Positions 49,303 to 59,363 of a DNA stretch of 64,000 bases are shown here, piece after piece. Positions within the stretch are counted from its first letter, which is position 1. Every line of letters begins with the position of its first letter. The DNA comes from Candidatus Cryptobacteroides choladohippi. Its GTDB lineage: Bacteria; Bacteroidota; Bacteroidia; Bacteroidales; UBA932. The position numbers were made by a program, and so were the translations under genes. The notes below the pieces were generated by a model. It was not told the origin of the DNA. It was given only the letters and a program-made list of their open reading frames with translations, and ran no database searches. Where the stretch lies: NCBI GenBank assembly GCA_018065985.1, contig JAGHSF010000009.1, positions 1 to 64,000 of the forward strand. The letters are read 5' to 3'.

Positions 49303-49973
49303 AGAATCTGGCGATAATACCTGCCAGAGGCGGCAGCAAGCGCATACCCCGGAAGAACATCAAGCCCTTCCTGGGGAAGCCCATTATCGAATACTCCATA
49401 GAAGCAGCCCTGCAGAGCGGCCTTTTCGACGAGGTGATGGTCTCGACCGATGACCCTGAGATTGCCGCGATAGCTCAGCGTGCCGGCGCAAAGGTCCCCT
49501 TCCTGAGGTCTGCGGAGACTTCAGGCGATCACGCGGGGCTCGCTGATGTCATCAGCGAGGTTGTTGCAGGATACAAGGATGCCGGCAGGGAATTCGACAA
49601 CTGGTGCTGCATACTTTCTACTGCTCCCTTTGTCACGGGAGATCTTCTCAAAGACACCTTCGAGGTATTCAGTGAAGGTGGTTTTGATACACTCCGTCCG
49701 GTTGTGCGCTTCTCATATCCCATCCAGCGTTCATTCCGCAAGGATGAGAATGGCCGCGTCACCTTCATGTTCCCTGAGTATGCCTCTGCACGCTCCCAGG
49801 ATCTGGAACCCGCATTCCACGATTCCGGCCTTTTCTACTGGGGAACGGTGGAAAAAGGTTTCGGCGGGAACAGCTGGGGAGCCGTGGAAATAAGCGAACG
49901 CTTCTGTCAGGACATCGATACCGAGGAAGACTGGAAGATGGCGGAGCTCAAATTCAGACTGCTTGACAAATGA
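49299..49973 (+). CDS. pseF: Pseudaminic acid cytidylyltransferase
   Basis: NLAIIPARGGSKRIPRKNIKPFLGKPIIEYSIEAAL; DIDTEEDWKMAELKF. Confidence 0.94.
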   Translation: MKNLAIIPARGGSKRIPRKNIKPFLGKPIIEYSIEAALQSGLFDEVMVSTDDPEIAAIAQRAGAKVPFLRSAETSGDHAGLADVISEVVAGYKDAGREFDNWCCILSTAPFVTGDLLKDTFEVFSEGGFDTLRPVVRFSYPIQRSFRKDENGRVTFMFPEYASARSQDLEPAFHDSGLFYWGTVEKGFGGNSWGAVEISERFCQDIDTEEDWKMAELKFRLLDK

Positions 49974-50926
49974 CGGTTTTCTACACTGAAGGCGGCCATA
50001 AGCTGGGACTTGGCAACATCTTCCGATCCCTGTCTCTTGCGAAAGCCCTGAGAGACCGCGGTTGCGACGAGATACGTTTCGTCACATCCAGCGAGCCCTA
50101 TGCCTGCAGTTTCATCACTGATGCCGGTTTCGAAGCTGTCATAACCCGGGATCCTCTGTCCGCAATCCTTGATCTGAAACCCCACAGGCTGATAATCGAT
50201 TTCCTCGGGATAGGCAAGGATTTCGTTTCGAGTGCATCACGTGGCGGACAGACCAGAATAATAATCATCGGCAACGACAGCGAAGCCAACCACGAGGCTG
50301 ACCTTGTGGTGAATGCAATCATCGGCACCGGCTTCATCAACCGTTGTTTCAGAGATTCATACGGGACCCTCAACCTCTGGGGGCCAAGATACCTTGTCCT
50401 TCGGGAAGAGTTCGAGAAGCTGAGGGATACCTACCGCCTCAAAGACAGTATCAGGAATGTGGTGCTCCTTTTTGGCGGCAGCGACCAGGCCGACTTTTCC
50501 TCGAAAGTCCTGAATTCCTTTTCGGGGACGGACTATGCGGTCACGCTCATCCTCGGTGCCGGGTATCGGGACGATGAGAGTCTGGAAAAGGTTATCTCTG
50601 ATTACAAGGGAAAGGTTGAAGTGTACCGCAATGTGGGGAATGTCAGCGATTTCTATAAGAAGGCCGACTTCCTTTTCACCTCTCCCGGAACGGCTCTGTT
50701 CGAAGGCCTGTGTATGGGAATCCCTGCAATATCCTTCTTCCAGAACCAGAGCCAGATTGACGTTTTCGGGCCTTTCATGACCACGTGCGTGTATTCCCGT
50801 ACAACGGACCCCGTCGCCATGATGCTCGACGTGTACTCCCACTACGGAGTCTTCCGCTCCAATCTCGAGAGCTTCGCAGTAGGTATGGGAAGGAATGAAA
50901 TAATAGACAATATACTGGCATTATGA
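49970..50926 (+). CDS. pseG: UDP-2,4-diacetamido-2,4,6-trideoxy-beta-L-altropyranose hydrolase-like (PseG-like)
   Basis: GHKLGLGNIFRSLSLAKALRDRG; NVVLLFGGSDQADFSSKVL; FTSPGTALFEGLCMGIPAISF. Confidence 0.8.
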   Translation: MTVFYTEGGHKLGLGNIFRSLSLAKALRDRGCDEIRFVTSSEPYACSFITDAGFEAVITRDPLSAILDLKPHRLIIDFLGIGKDFVSSASRGGQTRIIIIGNDSEANHEADLVVNAIIGTGFINRCFRDSYGTLNLWGPRYLVLREEFEKLRDTYRLKDSIRNVVLLFGGSDQADFSSKVLNSFSGTDYAVTLILGAGYRDDESLEKVISDYKGKVEVYRNVGNVSDFYKKADFLFTSPGTALFEGLCMGIPAISFFQNQSQIDVFGPFMTTCVYSRTTDPVAMMLDVYSHYGVFRSNLESFAVGMGRNEIIDNILAL

Positions 50927-53031
50927 TCATAGTAATCGGCGCTTCCGGCTTCATCGGAACATATCTTACCGACAGTCTTCTCCGAAAAGGATACGATGTC
51001 CTTGCGACGGGACGCAGCCCGAGGGCTGCCCGTTTTTTCGAATCAAGAGGCATCCCTTTCCTTCATCTGGACATCACCCGCCGGGAAGATTTCGACCTTC
51101 TTCCCACAGAAGGGGTGGAGGCGGTGATACTTCTTGCCGCTACGCTTCCTGCCAATGAAGAGGAAGAGAACCCGTACAGGTACATCGCTTCCAATCTCGA
51201 AGGTACGGTGCATGCCTTGGAATACTGCCGCAGGACGGGGGTACGCAAGTTCATCTCAACGACTTCATACGCCGATGTCAGCGGCCATTTCTCTGCCGAC
51301 CATGTCATCGATGATGACGAACTGAGAAGCTACAATCTCGTCGACGACCACTCCGAGTACATCATCACGAAGAATGCCGCGACCGACATGATACTCCATT
51401 ACAACCTCGTCTACGGGCTCCAGGGTTGCATCTTCCGCTTCCCTCCGGTCTACGGCGTGGGACCTCACTCCCAGCTAAGGACCGACGGCGTACTCCGCAA
51501 GTCCGGCTTCCAGATCTTTGTTGACAAGGCAAGCAGCGGAGAAGATCTCGAAGTCTACGGAGACAAGGATGTCGTAAGGGACATAGTCTATATCGAGGAC
51601 GTATGCGATGCCTTCGCGCAGGCGATAGAGTCTGACAGGGCTGCCGGCGTCTACAACATAATGTCCGGCGAGTCTTCTTCCCTTGAGCAGCAGGCCCGCG
51701 ACATCATCGCTGTCTTCGGAGACGGCAAGGGCAGCAAAGTCATCTTCTCTCCCGAGAAGAAGAACAACAGCCGTTCATATCGCTTCAGCATAGAGAAGGC
51801 GCGCAGGGATTTCGGATACAATCCCCGTTTCGTGCCGTTCCGCAAACTCTGCGAGGCCTACCGTGAGGAAATGGAAAATCCCCGTTTCCCTCATCTGCTT
51901 CCAACTCAGACACTTCTGATACTGGGGGCAGGCAGCATACAGGTCCCGATTATCAGGAAAGCCCGCGAGGCAGGTTTCCGCACAGTTGTGGCAGACTATG
52001 ACCCCAAGGCGCCCGGATTTGCATATTCTGATGTGAAATCCACGGTCAGCACTGTTGATTTTGATGCGGTCCTCGGCCTTGCCCGCGCTGAGAACATCGA
52101 CGGCATACTCACGACGTCTGAGTACCCGGTCAACGTTGTCGCGTACGTTGGTGAGGCACTTGGTCTGCCGTCCATGTCACGCGAGGTCGCCTCTGTATGC
52201 ACGAACAAGCTGCGCCAGCGGGAAATTTTCGCCGCGAACGGCCTCAATGTCCCGTTCTTCAAGCTGATTTCGGAAACCGACCCGCTTGAACCGTATGCCG
52301 ACTTCCCATATGTGGTCAAGCCGGTTGACTCTTCGGCCAGCCGCGGGGTCACCCTTGTAAGGGATGCCGCAGAGCTGAAGAAGGCCGTGGATTTTGCGCG
52401 TGAGTATTCCCGCTCCGGCAAGGTGCTGCTCGAGAGCGTAATAGGAGGCTCCGAGTTCAGCGTGGAGACGCTTACCCAGAACGGTGAGACCCATATAGTG
52501 AACATTACCGAGAAGGCCACCAGAGGCGATGGCTGTTTCGTCGAGGATACCCACATCGAGCCTGCGCGCATCAGCGAGGCCGAATGGAAGATCATCAGCG
52601 ATGAGGTGCTTCGCGGAATCAAGGCCATAGGACTCGACAACTGTCCCTCCCATACAGAGGTCAAGCTCTGGAACGGCCGGGCCTACATAATAGAGATGGC
52701 ATGCAGACTGGGCGGAGACTATATCACGAGCGACCTCGTGCCTCTTTCAACGGGCGTCGACATGCTCGGCAACCTTATCAATCTCGCCCTTGGCAGGAAG
52801 ATAGATGCGGAACCCAGATTCTCCAAGTGTTCATGCGTGCAGTTCCTCAATGAGTCGAACTACTCAAGGGCCGTCGAGTTCATCAATTCCGGTGATTCCC
52901 ATATCGTCCGCAGCGAGGTCCTTCCGTACAGTGCAGACCCCATCCTTGATTCGGGCGGACGGCTCGGCTATGTGATCCTTCAGGCTGAGAGGATGGATGA
53001 GATAGAAGCGATACTTGAAAAAATCAGGTGA
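50923..53031 (+). CDS. Fusion: NAD-dependent epimerase/dehydratase (SDR) + ATP-grasp ligase
   Basis: N-term IIVIGASGFIGTYLTDSLLRKGYDV...YIITKNAATD; C-term from about residue 330 LLILGAGSIQVPIIRKAREAGFRTVVADYDPKAPG...FPYVVKPVDSSASRGVTLVRDAAEL...IEMACRLGGDY. Confidence 0.9.
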   Translation: MIIVIGASGFIGTYLTDSLLRKGYDVLATGRSPRAARFFESRGIPFLHLDITRREDFDLLPTEGVEAVILLAATLPANEEEENPYRYIASNLEGTVHALEYCRRTGVRKFISTTSYADVSGHFSADHVIDDDELRSYNLVDDHSEYIITKNAATDMILHYNLVYGLQGCIFRFPPVYGVGPHSQLRTDGVLRKSGFQIFVDKASSGEDLEVYGDKDVVRDIVYIEDVCDAFAQAIESDRAAGVYNIMSGESSSLEQQARDIIAVFGDGKGSKVIFSPEKKNNSRSYRFSIEKARRDFGYNPRFVPFRKLCEAYREEMENPRFPHLLPTQTLLILGAGSIQVPIIRKAREAGFRTVVADYDPKAPGFAYSDVKSTVSTVDFDAVLGLARAENIDGILTTSEYPVNVVAYVGEALGLPSMSREVASVCTNKLRQREIFAANGLNVPFFKLISETDPLEPYADFPYVVKPVDSSASRGVTLVRDAAELKKAVDFAREYSRSGKVLLESVIGGSEFSVETLTQNGETHIVNITEKATRGDGCFVEDTHIEPARISEAEWKIISDEVLRGIKAIGLDNCPSHTEVKLWNGRAYIIEMACRLGGDYITSDLVPLSTGVDMLGNLINLALGRKIDAEPRFSKCSCVQFLNESNYSRAVEFINSGDSHIVRSEVLPYSADPILDSGGRLGYVILQAERMDEIEAILEKIR

Positions 53032-53032
53032 T

Positions 53033-54043
53033 ATGCATACAATGATAGTGGCCGAAATGTCCGGCAACCACAACGGCTCGCTCAAGAAGGCTGTTGAAAT
53101 CATAAAGGCGGCGAAACAGGCCGGGGCTGATGCAATAAAGCTTCAGACCTATACTGCTGACACACTCACTCTTGACTGCCACAAGCCGGACTTCATGACC
53201 AACCCCAAAGGACCATGGGCCGGCAGGACCGCATATTCCCTCTATGAGGAGGCGCACACCCCCTGGGAGTGGCACGAAGAACTCTTCCGTGTGGCCCGAG
53301 AGGAAGGTATCCTGTGCTTCTCCTCTCCTTTCGACAGAAGTGCGGTGGACTTTCTCGAGTCTCTTGGCAATCCCATCTACAAGATAGCATCTCCCGAGAT
53401 AACGGATATTCCTCTGATTGAATACGTTGCCTCAAAGGGAAAGCCGGTTGTATTCTCGTCAGGCATAGCCACGCGTGGGGATATTGAACTTGCCCTGTCC
53501 ACCTGCAGGGCTGCCGGCAACGATGACATCACCCTTCTGAAATGCACGACGGCGTATCCGACGCCGCTTCAGGAATGCAACCTCGCCATGATTCCGGAGT
53601 TCGCCAGGACCTTCGGTGTAAAGGCCGGACTGTCCGACCATACACTCGGAAGCCTTGCTCCCATAATTGCCGTCAGTCTCGGCGCGGTGATGGTCGAGAA
53701 GCATTTCATCATAGACCGCAGCGAGGGCGGCCCTGACTCGTCTTTCTCGATGGACAAGGAAGAATTCAGCAGAATGGTGAAGGACATACGCAACGTCGAG
53801 GCGGCACTGGGAAGCAACTCCTTCGATCCGTCCGCCAGCAGCATTGCAGGACGCCGCGACGCCCGTTCGATATACATCGCCAAGCCCATGAAGAAAGGGG
53901 ATACTCTTGACGAAGAGAATCTCAGGGTAGTGCGCCCGGGATTCGGACTTCATCCGAAATATTATAAGGAGTGTCTCGGGAAACGCGTCAACCGCGACCT
54001 CGAACCTGGCGATCCGTTCAGTCTCGACCTTATCGAGCCATAA
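53033..54043 (+). CDS. pseI: Pseudaminic acid synthase (NeuB family)
   Basis: IVAEMSGNHNGSLKKAVEIIKAAKQAGADAIKLQTYTADTLTLD; FSSPFDRSAVDFLESLGNPIYKIASPEI; GLSDHTLG. Confidence 0.95.
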   Translation: MHTMIVAEMSGNHNGSLKKAVEIIKAAKQAGADAIKLQTYTADTLTLDCHKPDFMTNPKGPWAGRTAYSLYEEAHTPWEWHEELFRVAREEGILCFSSPFDRSAVDFLESLGNPIYKIASPEITDIPLIEYVASKGKPVVFSSGIATRGDIELALSTCRAAGNDDITLLKCTTAYPTPLQECNLAMIPEFARTFGVKAGLSDHTLGSLAPIIAVSLGAVMVEKHFIIDRSEGGPDSSFSMDKEEFSRMVKDIRNVEAALGSNSFDPSASSIAGRRDARSIYIAKPMKKGDTLDEENLRVVRPGFGLHPKYYKECLGKRVNRDLEPGDPFSLDLIEP

Positions 54044-55208
54044 TCCTTGCCACGATCTTTCCGGCGGCCCCGCTTCCGTCAAGGCAGTACCGCAGAGCGG
54101 CCTCTCCGGACTCCTTCAATTTCTCCGGATTGTTCCGCAGGGAGTCGTACCAGGCTGCAAGCTCCTCCGAATTGCCGATCGAAAATCCTGCTCCGGCATC
54201 GATCATGGCCTGGCAGTGACAGTATGAACCGAACAGGGGACCGTAACTGACGGGCATCCCGTATGATGCCGGCTCAAGAATGCTGTGGGGCGAGCAGTCG
54301 AATCCCGAGCCCACATAAGCTGCGAAACCATAGCGATAGAGCTTTGCAAGCATTCCTATCGTGTTGACTATGAGTACGTTGGCATTTTCGTCGCCCGGCT
54401 TGAATTCGGAATAAACAGCGCAGCTGACCTTCAGCCGGCTTTTCAGGGCTTCAACATCCTCTTTCCCGATTTCATGGGGTATGATGAGGAATTTGTCATC
54501 GGGGTGGGAGTTGGCCAGGTCGCATATGACAACGCTGTCTTCGTCCTGCAGTGTGCTTCCGGCAACGAATACCTTTTTACCTCCGCACCACTTGTCGACG
54601 GTCTCATCCCTCCACTCTGTCTGGGAAAGGGCTATCACCCTGTCCATTCTCGGGTCTCCCGTTACCGTGACGTGCTTCACACCGATGCCTTCCATCAATT
54701 CCCTGGAATTGCTGTCCCTTACAAGAATCTCGGTAAAGCAATTGCGGAATGCGGCCCTGTAGGGGAAAGCCTTGGGCTTGAACCACGACATCCATGGCAC
54801 GAAGCATGCCGATACAAGGTAGGTGGGAATCTTTCTCCGCCTCAGACCGCCAAGGAATCCTAGCCAGAAATCGCTTATGCTGACCAGGCACTTCACCGGC
54901 CTTACTATATTGAAGAACCTGATACGGTTCCAGAAGAAGTCAAGCGGGAGATAGTATGCATAATCAAGGACGGGGTCGTCCTTCAGATGCTCGTATCCGG
55001 AAGGGGAGAAGAATGTTGCGAGCAGCTTGTAGTCGGGATAATCCCTGCGGATCATCTCCAGCACGGGCCTGATTTCCTCGAACTCCCCATAGGAACATGA
55101 GTGGACCCAGATGATGTTTCCAACACCCTCAAGCTCTGATTTCATGCGCCGGAACTGTCCGATACGTCCGGAGATGAATTTCCTTGCTTTTTCAGACAAT
55201 ATCGGCAT
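54030..55208 (-). CDS. waaA: 3-deoxy-D-manno-octulosonic acid (Kdo) transferase
   Basis: IIWVHSCSYGEFEEIRPVLEMIRRDYPDYKLLATFFSPSGYEHLKDDP; FVAGSTLQDED; GMPVSYGPLF. Confidence 0.92.
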   Translation of the reverse strand: MPILSEKARKFISGRIGQFRRMKSELEGVGNIIWVHSCSYGEFEEIRPVLEMIRRDYPDYKLLATFFSPSGYEHLKDDPVLDYAYYLPLDFFWNRIRFFNIVRPVKCLVSISDFWLGFLGGLRRRKIPTYLVSACFVPWMSWFKPKAFPYRAAFRNCFTEILVRDSNSRELMEGIGVKHVTVTGDPRMDRVIALSQTEWRDETVDKWCGGKKVFVAGSTLQDEDSVVICDLANSHPDDKFLIIPHEIGKEDVEALKSRLKVSCAVYSEFKPGDENANVLIVNTIGMLAKLYRYGFAAYVGSGFDCSPHSILEPASYGMPVSYGPLFGSYCHCQAMIDAGAGFSIGNSEELAAWYDSLRNNPEKLKESGEAALRYCLDGSGAAGKIVARIMAR

Positions 55209-56235
55209 TGTATTCTATTCTTGAAGTGATCCTTGGGATTTCGATGCTTCGGAAACCTCTCTGGTACTTTGATATCTCGCTGATCTTGAACTGCCCGGCA
55301 TCACCGTCCTTGGGGTATCTGTTCGAGCCTGTTTCGTAGAACTCGATACCCTGGCTCTTGAGGTACTTGATGGTGGTGAACTGGATTATGTATCCGCCGT
55401 GTCCGTTCAGCATCATGGAATCCATTGTTGCGAAGGAGGCGTAGTACGCGGCCTTTTTGTATATCATTATCAGTGCACCTGCAGTATAGGCGCCCTTTTC
55501 TTCCTGATAGAGCATTGTAAGGCAGCCCATCCCGGAAAGTATCCACTCGTACATGCACTCCCATGATGCGTCGGTCCGCGTCTGGCGTCCTGCGTCGAAG
55601 ATGTGTATCTCCTTGAACCGTGCCATTATTTCAGGAGTGATGTTGCTCCTGTCGAAGACGTCGACGTGGTAGCCGGGTTCCTTGAGAACCTGCTTTATCG
55701 CGGCCTTGTGCCCTTTTCTCATCAGACGCACTATGGTGTCGATATCAAGCCTGAGATCCACTATGTTCGTTGTCTGGAAGCTGACGATTGCGCCGTTCTC
55801 GACACCAGGGACGTTGAAGGGGGTGAAGTCCCTGAAATAGGGATACTCGACGAGGGGATCCAGCATGAACTTGCCGTATGAGATATTGTTCTCACGGGCG
55901 ATGGCAGCAAGCTGTTCGCAGATGAATTCCGCCACTTTCCCGCGGCTTACATCCTCGTCTCTGCGGTAGGCCGGCAGGGGAGTGTAGTCCCCGTACATCG
56001 CAAAGCAGTCGACTGTCCTCTCGGGGTAGCTGTATTCGGCAAGGAGAGGGACGATCGCCTGGATCTTTCCTCCCTGCTTCACCATGAAGGAGAAGTTCCT
56101 TGTATTGGAGTCAAATCTGCAACATGAGGAATACTTCTGCCATGCGGTCGTGTGACGCATCCAGGCCGAATCGGAGGCGAATGCGAACTCGTCCCACTGT
56201 TCCCTGTTGCTTTCGTTCAAGAATTCAATTTCCAT
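55192..56235 (-). CDS. FemAB/Acetyltransf_6-like GNAT-fold protein
   Basis: FASDSAWMRHTTAWQKYS...GQFKISEISKYQRGF; architecture resembling FemX/BioF2-like acyltransferases. Confidence 0.65.
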   Translation of the reverse strand: MEIEFLNESNREQWDEFAFASDSAWMRHTTAWQKYSSCCRFDSNTRNFSFMVKQGGKIQAIVPLLAEYSYPERTVDCFAMYGDYTPLPAYRRDEDVSRGKVAEFICEQLAAIARENNISYGKFMLDPLVEYPYFRDFTPFNVPGVENGAIVSFQTTNIVDLRLDIDTIVRLMRKGHKAAIKQVLKEPGYHVDVFDRSNITPEIMARFKEIHIFDAGRQTRTDASWECMYEWILSGMGCLTMLYQEEKGAYTAGALIMIYKKAAYYASFATMDSMMLNGHGGYIIQFTTIKYLKSQGIEFYETGSNRYPKDGDAGQFKISEISKYQRGFRSIEIPRITSRIEYNADIV

Positions 56236-56333
56236 ACTTTCGGGATTGCCCCATGTTCTTTCCACAGGCAAATCCAATCACGAAGATAACCAATTTTGTG
56301 CAAAATTGCCAACGCTCCCGCCGCAGGAACCCA

Positions 56334-57233
56334 TCATAACACGCTGTAGCTGTATTCGTGCGCTTCGTCCACGGTAATGGCCACAGACCTGGTGCTGGAG
56401 CGCCCCAGCGGAGGTAGTTCCACGGTGAACTGACGCGTCGTGTCCCTGATCTCGCATTCCAGTACCAGCTCAGTCCTGGGGCTGCCCAGCATGTTCTCCG
56501 GAGTCTCGTTCGGATAGCAATACAGTGTCGTGGCAGGATGCTGTGTGTAGAAGCCCACGTCGCAGGGGAGTGGACTGCGCTGCCCTTCTTCAATGTTTTC
56601 AGATGGGCGGAATCCGTTCACCCGGAGAATCTCGGCCTTCGGGTTGAGGTTTCTCAGGAAGATTCTCGGATTCTCCAGCCTTTTGTAATTCGCAAGGTTG
56701 TTGCTTATTTCCGCCAGTGTTATTCTGCACAGCAGGGGGGTGACGCTGATTCCGATCTCTGTCTGGGAATCCGGGCTGACTGTAAGGCTCCCATTCCCGC
56801 TCATTGCCGGGGCCGTGGGGCTTTCATCCTCGAACATGAACTGCACCTGCTCGAGGCTTTCCAGCTTCCCAAGGGCCTGTTCATTGAATTTGTAAGGGGA
56901 GTTGACTATTGCGATGATTTCCTTCTCGCCTTCCTTGAGATCCAGAGTGTGCACGTCTGATGAGTCGTCGAAACATCTGTGGATTTCCAGGCCTTTCTGA
57001 TCCGACAGAGAATAAACGAACAGGTCGGTGCGCACGATTGTGGTACTTCTTGCGCTTCCTTGTACATTGACGCGCACCGTGCCTGTCCGAGGTCCCGCAG
57101 GCTGCTCAGGTTCCTCCTGGGACTCTTTTTCGTTTATGGGAGTTCGAGAGCAGCCAGGGAAGGTCACAAGGGCCGGCAGCAAGCTAATTATAACACATAT
57201 TAATATGAATGACCGATGTTTGGCATGTAACAT
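56334..57233 (-). CDS. FimB/Mfa2-like fimbrial subunit lipoprotein
   Basis: Lipobox LPALVTFPGC; TGTVRVNVQGSARSTTIVRTDLFVYSLSDQKGLEIHR...EKEIIAIVNSP fimbrillin-type pattern. Confidence 0.65.
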   Translation of the reverse strand: MLHAKHRSFILICVIISLLPALVTFPGCSRTPINEKESQEEPEQPAGPRTGTVRVNVQGSARSTTIVRTDLFVYSLSDQKGLEIHRCFDDSSDVHTLDLKEGEKEIIAIVNSPYKFNEQALGKLESLEQVQFMFEDESPTAPAMSGNGSLTVSPDSQTEIGISVTPLLCRITLAEISNNLANYKRLENPRIFLRNLNPKAEILRVNGFRPSENIEEGQRSPLPCDVGFYTQHPATTLYCYPNETPENMLGSPRTELVLECEIRDTTRQFTVELPPLGRSSTRSVAITVDEAHEYSYSVL

Positions 57234-57410
57234 AGTTTGGAGGAGATCCCTCCACGACGAATGTCGCAGTTCAGATATTATCCGGCCCCTATGACTCTCT
57301 TTCCACATAGTGCCGGCAAAGCTAGCATCCCGGGACTCTTCATCAAAGCAAAGTAAAAGAACTCACCTGATGTTTTCAAGTTTCTTTATCGATTCGGCTT
57401 TGCATAACGA

Positions 57411-57439
57411 AAGATGCCGACCATGCAGGCCGGCATCTT
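57411..57439 (-). terminator. Terminator hairpin downstream of nqrF
   Basis: AAGATGCCG accatgcaggc CGGCATCTT. Confidence 0.7.
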
Positions 57440-57458
57440 GAATTATAGAACTTGGCTT

Positions 57459-58733
57459 TTATGCGCCGAAGTTGTCGAAGAGGATGTTCTCAGGAGCGAC
57501 TCCGAGTGAATCGAGAAGGTCGCATACGCACTTTGTCATCATGGGAGGACCGCACATGAAGTACTTGATGTCCTCGGGTGCATCGTGCTGCTTGAGATAG
57601 GTCTCGAACATCACATTGTGAACGAAGCCTGCGGTGTAGGGAACGCCTGCTGCATCTGCTGCGGGATCCGGACGGTCAAGTGCCAGATGGAACTTGAAGT
57701 TCGGGAACTCGCGCTCGATCTCTGCGAAGTCCTCAAGATAGAATGCCTCCACAAGAGCACGTGCTCCATAGAAGAAATGAACCTTGCGGCCAGTCTTGAG
57801 GGTCTTGAAGAGCTGCATGATGTGGCTGCGGAGAGGTGCCATACCTGCACCACCACCCACGAATATGTACTCCAGATCGTCGGGATCGTTCTTCGGGAGA
57901 AGGAACTCGCCGAAGGGACCGCTGATCATAACCTTGTCGCCGGGCTTGCGTGTGAACACGTAAGAAGAGGCGATACCGGGGTTCACAGGGAGAAGCTTGG
58001 GACCAAGCTCGCGGGGAACGCTGCGGTCGAAGGGAGGAGTTGCGATACGTACGTTAAGCTTGATGATGCCTTTCTCACCAGGATAAGAGGCCATGGAGTA
58101 GGCACGGATCGTTGCCTGGGGATTGGAAGAATGAAGGTTGAAGAAACCGAACTTCTCCCAGTCCGCACGGTATTCGGGCTCGACCTCGATATCCTTGAAG
58201 TCAAGTTCGTATGCAGGGATGTCGATCTGGATGTACTCACCGCTCTTGAACTCGAGGTTCTCTCCCTCGGGAAGCTTGACGGTGAACTCCTTGATGAAGG
58301 TTGCGACGTTCTTGTTGGAGATAACCTCGCACTCGAGCTTCTTGACGCTCAGGGCGCTCTCTGCAACCTTGATCTTGAGATTGTCCTTGACTTTTACCTG
58401 ACAGCCGAGACGCCAGCCTTCCTTGATCTGCTTGCGGTTGAAGAAGCCGACCTCGGTGGGAAGGATCTCACCGCCGCCTTCCTCCACGATAACCTTGCAC
58501 TGACCGCAGTTTGCCTTTCCGCCACATGCTGAGGGGAGGAAGATCTTCTGCTCTGCGAGTGTTCCCATGAGGTTGCCGCCGGGAGTTACGTCAAGTTCCT
58601 TCTTGCCGTCGTTGATGCTGATCTTTACTGTACCCTTGGGGGTGATGTATGCCTTCACTGCGAGGAGAAGAGCCACGAGGATAAGCGCCACTATGGCGAT
58701 TACCGCTGCTGATGCTAAGATAGTTTTAATCAT
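57459..58733 (-). CDS. nqrF: Na+-translocating NADH:quinone reductase subunit F
   Basis: 2Fe-2S ACGGKANCGQCKVIV; FAD/NAD domains RAYSMASYPGEKG, FVGGGAGMAPLRSH. Confidence 0.97.
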   Translation of the reverse strand: MIKTILASAAVIAIVALILVALLLAVKAYITPKGTVKISINDGKKELDVTPGGNLMGTLAEQKIFLPSACGGKANCGQCKVIVEEGGGEILPTEVGFFNRKQIKEGWRLGCQVKVKDNLKIKVAESALSVKKLECEVISNKNVATFIKEFTVKLPEGENLEFKSGEYIQIDIPAYELDFKDIEVEPEYRADWEKFGFFNLHSSNPQATIRAYSMASYPGEKGIIKLNVRIATPPFDRSVPRELGPKLLPVNPGIASSYVFTRKPGDKVMISGPFGEFLLPKNDPDDLEYIFVGGGAGMAPLRSHIMQLFKTLKTGRKVHFFYGARALVEAFYLEDFAEIEREFPNFKFHLALDRPDPAADAAGVPYTAGFVHNVMFETYLKQHDAPEDIKYFMCGPPMMTKCVCDLLDSLGVAPENILFDNFGA

Positions 58734-58748
58734 ATTGCAATCCTCCTG

Positions 58749-59345
58749 TTAAAGTGAAATACCCATGAAGATCATGAATGCCATACCCATGAGACCAACG
58801 GTGATGAAGGTGATGCCGATTCCCTTGAGGGGGGCGGGTACGTTGCTGTAGCTGAGCTTCTCGCGGATTGCCGCAAGGCAGACGATGGCGAGATACCAGC
58901 CGATACCGCTGCCGAGAGCATATACTGCTGATTCGCCAAGGTTTGCGAAGTCCTTCTGCTGCATGAAGAGTGAACCGCCAAGGATGGCGCAGTTTACTGC
59001 GATAAGCGGCAGGAAGATACCGAGCGAGCTGTACAGAGAGGGAAGGAACTTCTCCACAATCATCTCGACGAGCTGCACGATTGCGGCGATGACGGCGATG
59101 AAGATGATGAAACTCAGGAAACTGAGGTCAACGCCTTCCATGAGCGCGTTCGGGGCAAGCACGAACTTGTTGAGGAGATAGTTGATGGGAAGTGTGATGA
59201 GGAGCACGCCGATGACTGCGATACCGAGGCCATTGGCGGTCTTTACATTCTTGGATACTGCCAGGTATGAACACATACCGAGGAAGTATGCAAAAATCAT
59301 ATTGTCAACGAAGATTGACTTTACGAATAAGCTTAAATATTCCAT
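58749..59345 (-). CDS. nqrE: Na+-translocating NADH:quinone reductase subunit E
   Basis: [41 protein letters not shown]. Confidence 0.96.
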   Translation of the reverse strand: MEYLSLFVKSIFVDNMIFAYFLGMCSYLAVSKNVKTANGLGIAVIGVLLITLPINYLLNKFVLAPNALMEGVDLSFLSFIIFIAVIAAIVQLVEMIVEKFLPSLYSSLGIFLPLIAVNCAILGGSLFMQQKDFANLGESAVYALGSGIGWYLAIVCLAAIREKLSYSNVPAPLKGIGITFITVGLMGMAFMIFMGISL

Positions 59346-59363
59346 GATCGATAAGTGTTGCTT

